DNA from: Meandrina meandrites
Taxonomy: Eukaryota; Cnidaria; Anthozoa; Scleractinia; Meandrinidae
Assembly (NCBI GenBank): GCA_963693305.1
Contig: OY855905.1
Coordinates: 43,573,395 to 43,637,394, forward strand
Direction: 5' to 3'
DNA: 64,000 bases
Shown: positions 25,301-33,600 of the stretch, one piece after another
Position numbering within the stretch: position 1 is the first letter of the stretch
Layout: the number at the start of each line of letters is the position of its first letter
Program-made: the position numbers and the translations under genes
Notes under the pieces: model-generated
The model's input: the letters and a program-made list of their open reading frames with translations, nothing else
Told to the model about the DNA's origin: nothing
The model's database searches: none

Positions 25301-26949
25301 CACCCACCAGTATTTAATTTCCCTGTTAACCATTTATACACCTAGGTGAAGAGAGGCACTACGAGAGTAAAGTGTCTAGCCTTAGAATACAGCGCAGCGA
25401 CCCCAGCCAATACTTGAACCTGGACCACTTGATTTGGAGTCCTGCAAACTAGCCATTAGCCACGGCACATCCCATCAATCATTAATGCTGTAAGTTATAC
25501 AAAATCTTGTACAATATACATCAGGTGCTACATTTGTTAGGATATTTATTGGCAAATCTATACAGAATGAGCGTAACATCTCCCAACCCAATTCTGAAAA
25601 ATTGATCGAAACTGCAACCCTATACAAGATCAAATAGCAGCTCTATATGCCATGTCCCAATACATATTTAAACCTGACCCATGAGAATTTTAATACTAAG
25701 CAGAAAAACATGTGCTATTTTTCATCCTTTTTGATACAGTACACAACATGCACATGAATTCTCTTTTATTTTGACATGAAGCCAATTAATTTCTTTGTTT
25801 ATACAGCTTCACAACAGGTGGATTTTTGTTTGGTGCGAGACTAATTGCAAATATTAAAAGTACACTGTAAGCAGCCTCTGAAATCAGCAGTGCACAGAAT
25901 AACATTAACATTATTTCGTACAATAAGGCAGTACACTGTTAATAACATTGGGTGAAAAGAGATAATCGCTTAGTGTTTATCAGCTAGTCAGTGTTCTATA
26001 CAAAGCATAATTTTATAAGTAATTGCATGGCACAGCAGCACTTCTTTTGCAATCAGAACTTGGTGAAATCAGTTATTCTTTCCCAAGCCAATTAGACTTG
26101 TAGACCAATGGATTTTTAGTTTTCGTGTTTTAATCAAAAGGCTCTTGATTATTTTAGGACACATCGTCATGATGCAAAATTTCAAAAAGTTGTCAAAGGT
26201 AGTTTTCTACTGTTTTCTTTCTAGAAATTGTCACCCTGTTTTTCTAAGATTTATTGTTCTAAGATTTATTTTATGTATTGTATGCAAACAACATGCATTT
26301 AGATAAAATGCATCGAATAATATCACAAGTTATAAGTTAGCAAACTTTATGCTTAATTATTAATTTCTATAGTTATTAAAAATCTTTACGGGTACGTGGC
26401 TAGCATAGAAACCCGGCATAGAAACCCTCGGGAAATGATGGATGCAAACGCTGGCATATGATTCATGCAATCAGTTTGTACCCTCATACGATAGTCGCTG
26501 AGGAGAAAAATATTTTACACGTGGCAAAACAGGTCGAAAAGCTACACCCATAAACAAATTAGTCTTAATAATATGCAAGTTTAATATAAAGCTTATTTAA
26601 ACGTGACTCTACCTCTGTCAACTACCAGCTAGCGAAAACATGAATAACGAAATTGAAAACTAAAAACCTCACAAATTAAGAGTTTGTTCAACTGGAGACA
26701 CAGCAGCTGGAGCGTATATTTTTTTTACAGAGAAGAGATTAAAGCTTCTAATATATTTAGTTTCCCGAGAAGTGAATTGATGAAAGCCGGAGAAATGCTC
26801 GCGCGCGATCTGCCTCTGATGCAAGTTACCTCAACTTTGAAGATTTCTTGCGAGGTTGGCAATCGGCCTAACTGATCCACTACCAAATACATGGAGAGAA
26901 ACAGGACACAGAACATGGCCCCGCCAAGTAGGACTATCCATTTTTTCAT
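7316..26949 (-). CDS. MAN2A1: Alpha-mannosidase II (GH38), Golgi N-glycan processing, 29 exons
   Basis: Golgi type II membrane enzyme that trims two mannoses from GlcNAcMan5GlcNAc2 during complex N-glycan maturation. Coding exons (plus-strand coordinates, 5' to 3'): 26830-26949, 24712-24975, 24028-24172, 23441-23612, 21891-22024, 21475-21648, 21176-21261, 20179-20279, 19732-19864, 19436-19480, 18917-18968, 18252-18321, 17682-17762, 17139-17321, 16611-16728, 14547-14614, 13998-14076, 13286-13372, 12897-13027, 12285-12387, 11680-11802, 10870-10920, 9997-10060, 9514-9575, 9359-9433, 8912-9053, 8305-8441, 7560-7853, 7316-7468. They total 3447 nt and keep phase: 1148 residues, against about 1144 in vertebrate MAN2A1. 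Seen: short cytoplasmic N-terminus and signal anchor (about 5-24), stem, PHSHNDPGW zinc motif (about 170), [11 protein letters not shown] with the nucleophile Asp (about 289), PLGDDFRY (about 425, acid/base region), [15 protein letters not shown] (His about 568, zinc ligand), [15 protein letters not shown] near the C-terminus. All catalytic residues are present, so it should be active. Intron 14 needs a GC donor. MAN2A2 is the alternative orthologue name; cnidarian numbering is not resolved. Confidence 0.95.
10545..10840. mobile_element. 296-bp TA-flanked inverted-repeat element with poly-C/G tracts
   Basis: Termini CCGTAAAATTCCGGTTATAAGC and complement, with TA on each side (10543-10544 and 10841-10842), as expected for a Tc1/mariner-type MITE. 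The interior repeats short TATAAGCCCCCC-type words and carries poly-C runs of about 15-20 bp at 10585-10600 and 10737-10756. It lies in a MAN2A intron between exons 9997-10060 and 10870-10920, only about 30 bp from the latter. A left-truncated relative is at 41633-41946. Confidence 0.65.
14907..16455. repeat. 38-bp minisatellite, about 40 copies, G-rich, with one inverted unit
   Basis: Tandem array in MAN2A intron 15, between coding exons 16611-16728 and 14547-14614. The unit is about 38 bp: GTGTAAAACAGGGGACMTGA then GGGAGGGGAGAGGGGTAG. Each unit contains four G runs of 3-4, a G-quadruplex-type pattern on the plus strand, which is the template strand for MAN2A. Variants recur: ACCTGA/ACATGA, GAGAAAGG for GAGGGAGG, AGAGAGGGAGG for AGAGGGGTAGG, and one unit shortened by about 8 bp near 15610. 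One unit is inverted at 15775-15817. Long open frames on the minus strand in all three phases follow from a stop-free unit whose length is not a multiple of three; they are not protein genes. Confidence 0.97.
17428..17512 (+). repeat. tRNA-derived SINE head fragment
   Basis: Reads GTGGTGGCCTAATGGTTAGT (A-box-like), then a spacer, then CCCAGGTTCAAGCC (B-box-like). It matches the 5' part of the SINE family whose bodies lie at 17889-18130, 20530-21030 and 25180-25470. It sits in a MAN2A intron. It is a SINE head rather than a functional tRNA, since no cloverleaf acceptor pairing is evident. Confidence 0.6.
17889..18130 (-). repeat. Body of the tRNA-headed SINE family
   Basis: In minus-strand sense it reads GTTCTTGGGCAAGACACTTC, then AGTGCCTCTCTCCATCCAGG, TGTATAAATGGGTACC, GGGGGTAACCCTGCGATGGA, and so on to a truncated end. 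The order matches the split copy at 32808-35570, so this copy shows the uninterrupted sequence CCTCTCTCCATCC at the point where that copy is broken. Located in a MAN2A intron. Confidence 0.75.
20530..21030 (-). repeat. SINE copy with tRNA head, internally interrupted
   Basis: Minus-strand SINE. The tRNA-like head at about 20950-21028 reads TGGTAGTCTAACAGTTAGTG ... CTGGGTTCAAGCC in sense orientation. The body follows to about 20790, is interrupted by about 170 bp of unrelated AT-rich sequence (20610-20780), and resumes at 20530-20605. Lies in a MAN2A intron. Confidence 0.65.
22403..22622. repeat. Head-to-head inverted pair of tRNA-derived SINEs
   Basis: Two copies of the SINE seen at 59058-59165, joined head-to-head: the reverse-complement copy at about 22403-22495 and the forward copy at about 22510-22622 (CAGTGGTTATTAATAGCACC, then CAACCAGTATCTGGGAGGCC). 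Both keep the A-box half, unlike the pair at 4683-4816. Lies in the MAN2A intron between exons 21891-22024 and 23441-23612. Confidence 0.7.
25170..25475 (-). repeat. SINE copy with tRNA head
   Basis: Minus-strand copy of the tRNA-headed family in a MAN2A intron. The head is at about 25405-25470, with sense GGTGGCTAATGG-like A-box and GGTCCAGGTTCAAG B-box. The body reads CTCGTAGTGCCTCTCTTCAC, CTAGGTGTATAAATGG, down to CAGTCTGATGGGCCACC near 25200. Confidence 0.7.
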
Positions 26950-27179
26950 TGTCCTCGAAAAAAACACAAAAAGCTCAAACAAAAATAACTCTACACAAGG
27001 TCCAAAATCGAACAATGCTGCTTCTCCCGATGTCTCCGGCCTGAGGCGGGAAAGGAGACTGGACGCTAGTGACAAGACTCTCTCGGTCAAGATTTTGTAC
27101 CATGTGACGATTTGTGGCGAAGGAGAAAGTTTCCACGAGTAGTTTCGGTTTTAAGAAAACATTTTCTTTTCTAACCATA
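26950..27179. promoter_or_regulatory. Shared bidirectional promoter region MAN2A / CACYBP
   Basis: About 230 bp separate the MAN2A start codon (minus, 26949) from the CACYBP start codon (plus, 27180), so both 5' UTRs and core promoters must fit here or overlap the genes. It is less AT-rich than its surroundings. A GGCGGGAAA word at 27045-27053 matches the E2F site consensus. No clear TATA box. Co-regulation of the two genes is an inference from geometry. Confidence 0.6.
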
Positions 27180-27857
27180 ATGGAGAAAATTCAAGAGTTA
27201 AAAAAAGTCAGAGACGAGATTCAGAGCCTTCTTTCAACTGCAACTCAATCTCGCGTCAAGACACTTCTGCAGAATGAGCTGGCAGCCGTTGAACGTGAGA
27301 TCGCTTCCAAGGAAATCCCAGGTGAAGGCGAGCCATGTGCTAAAGAAGAACAGAAAAAGCCCACAGTGAAAAAACCTCAAGTCTCTTTAACCAAAATTAC
27401 ATCTTACGCTTGGGATCAATCGCCAAAGTTCGTGAAAATTTACATTACGTTGCCAGAAGTGGAAACTCTAGCCGAGGGGAATGTTTCTTCAAAGTTCACG
27501 TCCAGTTCATTGGAGCTGAAGGTGCTGGGGTTAAAAGGCAAGAATTACCAATTTCAAATGGTTAATTTGTTGCATCCTATCCTCCCCGAGTCAAGCTCAG
27601 TGAAGGTAAAAACCGGCAAACTAAGTATCCTTCTGAAGAAAAACAAAGAAGAAAACTGGTCCTGTTTAACAGTGACTGAGAACTTAAAGAACGCAAAACA
27701 GCAACCAAAATTTGATGAAAATAAGGATCCAGGAGAAGGAATAATGGATTTGATGAGGAAGATGTATGATGAGGGTGACGACGAGATGAAGAGAACCATT
27801 GCAAAGGCCTGGACTGAGTCAAGAGAAAAACAAAATTCTGTGGATCCATTAGTGTGA
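27180..27857 (+). CDS. CACYBP: Calcyclin-binding protein / Siah-interacting protein, single exon
   Basis: Adaptor that in animals links SIAH1 and SKP1 in a beta-catenin ubiquitin-ligase assembly and binds S100 proteins. 225 residues, against about 228 in human. In order: N-terminal helical SIAH-interacting region (about 1-45, MEKIQELKKVRDEIQSLL), a charged linker, a p23-like CS domain (about 73-160, beginning SYAWDQSPKFVKIYITLP and including QMVNLLHPI), and a C-terminal SGS region (DPGEGIMDLMRKMYDEGDDE ... KRTIAKAWTESREKQ). The start is the ATG at 27180 (ACCATAATGG). An upstream extension in frame from 27114 has no ATG and is not supported. AATAAA at 27992-27997 is a likely poly(A) signal. 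The absence of introns contrasts with the neighbouring genes. Confidence 0.95.
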   Translation: MEKIQELKKVRDEIQSLLSTATQSRVKTLLQNELAAVEREIASKEIPGEGEPCAKEEQKKPTVKKPQVSLTKITSYAWDQSPKFVKIYITLPEVETLAEGNVSSKFTSSSLELKVLGLKGKNYQFQMVNLLHPILPESSSVKVKTGKLSILLKKNKEENWSCLTVTENLKNAKQQPKFDENKDPGEGIMDLMRKMYDEGDDEMKRTIAKAWTESREKQNSVDPLV

Positions 27858-27999
27858 ACTTGCATTAAATCTGTGAACTCTGCAAACTGGCGAAAATTCA
27901 CTTACTTGTGTAGAAGTATGTTAAAAGAATTTGTTTTTTGATCAGAAAAACTTGTGACTTCCTAGCATAATAGCAACAGGCAGTATTGAATAATAAAAC

Positions 28000-30400
28000 A
28001 AGATGAAACAAGATGGAATGAAATGGAGTGGAACAAACCAGAATGACCAGGCTGCATTTTATGTAGGTTTAAGTGAGTGTAGTCAGATGATGTACGTTAC
28101 ATAAGGACATTGGAGTGGACTTTTCAAACCTTGGCATACCTTCAGCATGGGATGTACATGGAATGCACCCTGGCAGAATGACCCTGGAATGGCAGTGAAT
28201 GTACTGAAATGACCCAGAATGAAACTGGAAAGGACTAGAATGAGACTGAAATCCCTGTCATGGGCCAAACTGTTTTGGTCCATGACAGAACCAGAACAAG
28301 TTTGGAAGATTAATGAAGGCATACGTGCACATTCTGGGTTTATTTGCGCTGTTTCATTCCAGCCAATTCTGGCTTATTACAGCTGTTGTTTTACTCCATA
28401 ACTGATCCATTCTGATATTTAATGATGTCCTTCATTCCTGTTGAATAAGGATAGCAACTATTCTTTTATTTCTCATTCTACATTATACAAAGTACATTAT
28501 TTCAGTGCAATTGCAAATACCAGTAGACTGCAGATCGAGCTAGAGGCACTAAACTGCACCCAAGTTTAAAAATAAATTTTAGGGTTTCAGGAAATAGCAG
28601 TTAATTTTGTTGCTCTCGTGTACAGCCCTTAATCAGGGGCATCGCTTAAATGAAGGGCAGTGCTTAATCAAGTAAATACAGCAATTTTAGGGTTTCAGGG
28701 AACAGCAGTTACATTAAGAAGGAGCGCTACATCATTCATTTTAGAGTTCCAAGAATCTTTCTTTGGGATCAGCCTGACAGAAAATCTTTCTGTGATATTT
28801 CAGTGGGTGAGAGGAAGATGACATTATTTCCGAATCAATTAAAGTGGGCATAAGGTCACATAATTATGCAAGGAAAGTGTTATACATGTAGCGTTTTCCA
28901 TACTGAATGTTATTTTCGGAATGGTCAACACAGTTTTGTCACCACAGTAAAACAGCACGAGTAATCAGCAAAAATTATTGTTCTTGTATTTTGGAACTTG
29001 TTTTTGCTAAGTCTGATAGGTAGAATAGAGGATATCATAACAAGTTAGAGGTGGATCATTATATTTTTGTGGAAGGGGTTGGGTAATTTTTCTGAGCAAG
29101 AATTTTTTCCAACTTCAAGATGTGCAAGATATTTGTTTTTTCTTGGCTTGTTTGATATAAATTATTTTTTCATGCCTCCCTTTGTGAGATTTTTTACCTC
29201 TGTCTTTGTTGTGCAGGATTTTTTTTTTTCGTTTTTTTGCCCACCCCATGATCCATCCATTACAAATGTAATATTATTGTGCCCATTTAGTTGGCATATC
29301 CACCAGGAAACTCTTTATCAATTTGACTCAAGTAGCTGAGTAAGTGTATCAAATAAGACAAATAAAGTGCAAAGCTACAGTATTTTTTATTTTGTTTAGT
29401 TATGAAAGTACAATGTACGTTAAGCACTGTGAGAAATTATTGTTGTAATGCACTGTATGTTAGTGATGTGATTGATGCAAATACTAACAAATGAATTTGA
29501 TTATCAACTGGAAGTCGATTAAGGTAAATCAACCACCATAAGCAAAATGTGGAAAAGTTGATGTTTCCAGCATTCTAACCCTATGTTCTGTCACGTGAGT
29601 TAGGCATCTTGTGTTACATAAACAACTGAGCATTGTATGTCTAGAGTATTATGGGATAGAATGCTCCATGCGTTAGTAGAGAGATTGTATAATCGTGTCG
29701 CTGGTGAAAACCCTTTCTCTTTTCACTACGAAATTACTGTGATTAAAACTGGTTACACTGCTGATGAAGGACCTACATCTTGTTTGTTTCACAAAACATT
29801 CTTATGGATCAGGGTTTGACGGATCAGAACACCCTATATACGAGACTTTGCTCTGGCAAAGGGGTAATACTTGAAAATGTCAGTTTTCAAAATTCGCTGT
29901 GGCAGTTTATATAATCGGCCAAGTGTTTTGCTTGCATTTACAGCACAACAGCTTCTTTAGAAACAATGTGATAACTGTCAACTTGATAATAATTGTCATG
30001 ATGAAAATAGACTTTGGAAAAGCAACTGTTATTTTGGTTCTCCAATCACTTTGTCTGCTCCTTCCCACTGCTCCAGACCCCCCTCCCCCCCCCCCCCCCC
30101 CCCCAAAAAAAAAAAAGCTCAAAAAATAGTTCTGGAACCAGTTACATGTTTTAGTGGTCAGCCTGCACGATAGCGTTTTGTGACAACTTGTTAAAAGTAG
30201 GACAGTGAATAAATAAAGAACTACATATAACACTTTGGCAACAAACAGAAAATAAAAGATTGGGGCATGTTTGTTGAAATTATCGTGTTCCAACAGTGTA
30301 GGTCATGTTTTTATCCATGTTCACGAAGCAGTCATGCATCAGATCCAAAAATGCTGTTAGTGAACTTGTATCCTAGCTCTCTAATTTGATTTATTTTTCA
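28000..30400. other. Intergenic between CACYBP and AP3S
   Basis: No gene recognised. From about 28005 to 28250 there are many degenerate GGAATG/GAATGA words, possibly the remains of a short tandem repeat. TTTTAGGGTTTCAGG occurs twice (about 28578 and 28684). A poly-C run followed by poly-A is at about 30080-30116. Open frames over these tracts are composition artefacts. Confidence 0.4.
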
Positions 30401-30424
30401 TATTCAAGACACCCCTGGGCCAAA

Positions 30425-30562
30425 ACTACAATTCCTGAAATTCGTTCGCTCATTTCACCCCGAGTTGTGGACGGGATATTTTACGTAGGCTTACACAGGG
30501 TAGGTTTCCAAGTCAAACTCGATGTCCAATGCATTGTGGGAATTATAGTGACGGCCATCTTG
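30425..30562. promoter_or_regulatory. Probable AP3S promoter with ZNF143/SBS-like and YY1-like sites
   Basis: 30425-30444 reads ACTACAATTCCTGAAATTCG, and the minus strand of 30531-30549 reads ACTATAATTCCCACAATGC. Both resemble the SBS motif bound by ZNF143/THAP11 (core ACTACAATTCCC). CGGCCATCTTG at 30552-30562 resembles a YY1 site. They lie 50-190 bp upstream of the AP3S start codon, where housekeeping promoters usually carry such sites. Binding is inferred only from motif similarity. Confidence 0.45.
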
Positions 30563-30613
30563 AACGCTCGTGATCGAAGTTTGTGTTTTGATACCTTTAT
30601 TTCATATTTTGAG

Positions 30614-33600
30614 ATGATCAAGGCTATTCTTGTATTCAACAACCATGGAAAGCCACGGATGATCAAATTCTTTACGCATTATGTAAGTGGCATGCCTTCA
30701 TATTTGATTTTACACGAGGGGCAGACCTATAAGCTTAAAGCTTTTTTGATAACAAAGATTGATATACTGTAAGACTAAATTAAGCTTACTGCTTAAATAT
30801 TTAATTGAAATTGAATCTTTCTCATCTTTATCTTCTAACTTTCAGTCTTATATTTTTTAGCAGTGGTATTTATATTTTGCAGATAATATTTAAGACAGAA
30901 AATGACACATGTATGTTTCATATGTTTGCCAGATTGAAACCCAAACTTTCTCAAGTGTTTGCCTAAGACCCGGTCGGAGGGGGGGGGGGGGAGGGGGTAC
31001 TCCCCCACAATACCTATATGGGTATGTGCTGCCCAACAGGGTCGTGATTTTGGGACTCCTGATCTAGAACGGGTATGCACTTTAGAGGTGTTTTCCTAGA
31101 ATGGGGTATAATATTCGAGTGTGCAAAAGTTTAAAATAGTCAGCAGCTATTTGAAATTATTAATAGAAAGTTTTGTTAACAAGAAATAAAACAATACATG
31201 GGTGTTGGGTTCAGTAGGCGTATGGCATTCCGTTACGGCCAAAATCTTGAAGTCACAAAATACACCATATGAAAAGCGTCACAAATAAAACAAAGGTCGT
31301 TTACATAAAGTCAAAATAGCAAAAAATCAATCGAACCGCGTAAAAATCAATCGAACCTCGTGCAAATAAATCCAAGTTGCACAAATATAAATCGAACTGC
31401 CTAAAAATAAATCGATCTGCCAAAAAGCAAATGAAGCGCCTCAAAAATAAATTGAACCAAATGCAGATGAATCCAACTTGCACAAATCGCAATCAAACCA
31501 TCGAAAAATGGATCGAACTGCAAACAGGAATGAAACCGCTTACACATGTTTCACAAATGTCGAAACCGCACATATCGAACTTGCACAAAAATAAATCGAA
31601 AGGTCAGCGAACCGAAGTATAGTTTCACCGGAAGTACTTCGTCGCTTAAGCTCATACCCAGTATCTCACCGCCAGCATTGCTGTTATTGTTGTTGTGAGT
31701 ATGTCTTTTAGAAAGCAGCTCAGAGACTACGAATAAGGAGAATTCTTTCGGTCATTGCAAGACCTGTTAGCCCTTTCTCTCGATGCCAACTTATCATTCG
31801 ATTCTTCGATTCTTCGTGGAGGCCCAGCGAAATCCAGCTGTTACATGAAGTGTTTCCAAGAGGTCTTCACGGCGAAATGTCGAGTCTTGGCCGACCAACA
31901 CCTGATCTTACAATCCTGACACCCACTCTAGTGGTTGACTGTTGTTCTTGCTCCTCGTGCAAAGCAAAATACGACAAGTTCACACAATACTGTCTTTGTT
32001 GACTGACAATGCGCAAGAGAATGTCGAGGTCAGAAAGCAGTTGTCTTTCGGAAGGATGGGACACGGGTATTCTTGACGATCAAAACACTCAAAGTTCTCT
32101 CAAAAACCATCGAGACGTCAGGAAAGGAATTCCGCAGAATCGAAGGATAAGTTGGCATAGAGAGAAAGGGCTAACAGGTCTTGCAACGACCGAAAGAATT
32201 TTCCTTATTTGTAGTCGCTGAGCTGCTTGCTAAAAGACATACTCACAACCTCACAACGACAATAACAGCAATGCTGGCGGTGAGATACTGAGCGATGAAG
32301 TACTTCCGGTGAAACTATACTTCCGGTTCGCTGACCTTTCGATTTATTTTTGTGCAAGTTCGATATGTGCGGTTTCAACATTTTTGTAACATTTGTAAGC
32401 GATTTCATTCCTGTTTGCAGTTCGATCCATTTTTTGCTGGTTCGATTGCGATTTGTGCAGTTGGATTCATTTGCGTTTGGTTCGATTTATTTTTGAGGCG
32501 TTTGATTTGCTTTTTGGCGGATTGATTTATTTTTAGGCAGTTCGATTGATATTTGTGCAAGTTGGATTTATTTGCACGAGGTTCGATTGATTTTTGCGCG
32601 GTTCGATTGATTTTTTGCCATTTTGACTTTATGTAAACGACCTTCGTTTTATTTGTGACCGTTTAATAACATTTATACGCGTTTCATATTGTTTATTTTG
32701 TGACTACAAGATTTTGACTGTAACGGAACGCCATATAGGCGTATTGTAAGGTAATTATTGTGTAATAATGCATTCACATACAGTGGAGAAAGAAAGGCAA
32801 GAGGCAGGTTGGAGCTCATGCCATCAAGTGGTCCAGGTTCGAGCTCTGGCCAGGGTCACTAAATTTGTGTTCTTGGGCAAGACACTTTATTCTCATAGTA
32901 CCTCTCTCGGCCATGCGCACGGTGTTGGTGTACAAGTCACAATTTCTAACGATGTCTGACTTTACCCGTGTTTTTTTGTAAATAAGAATAAATATGACAG
33001 TAAATAATCATACAGATGTATTCTTCATTATCTAATCAAGTTGCATTACTGTTTGTTTAAATTCTCGTTTGCTTGGTTAAAACGTAAGAACAAGAAAAAG
33101 TTAGTCAACTCACCAAAATTCTTTACATGCCGCGTAACATTTTCGTTTACAAACGACACACTTTAATCATTGTTTGTAGCGTTTATGTCGTTTGAAACGC
33201 TTCCAACTTGCATTTGCCAAACCAGCGTTTAGCGTTTGTGCAACGATTTGGCATCGTTCGTTTCTGTCGTTCGAATCGTTCGTTTCTATGGTTTGAATCG
33301 TTCGTTTATATGGGTTGAATCGTTCGTTAATTATATGGTTTGAATTGTTTGGTCTGTTTGGTTTATTTATAGTTTGAATCGTTTCTTTCTTTTGGGTCAG
33401 TAAATGTTGTTTTCGAATGTTGATTTGATTTATAACATTTGTTTAACTGTTCGTTTGAGGCAAAATTCAATAACTTAATTGGTGATTTTATCTGAAAAGG
33501 TTGCGATTTTAAAAGGACGGCTTTGAACAGAGACGAAGCGTCTGCCGGTGTCTGCTAAAAATACATAAGTTTCACACGAATAATTAAGTCTTGTGTTCTA

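Noticed and set aside
27114..27179. N-terminal extension of CACYBP
   Set aside because: No ATG in the extension and the family starts at the residue encoded at 27180.
29899..30293. Open frames across a poly-C/poly-A tract
   Set aside because: They depend on homopolymers that code for runs of Pro/Lys or Gly/Phe.
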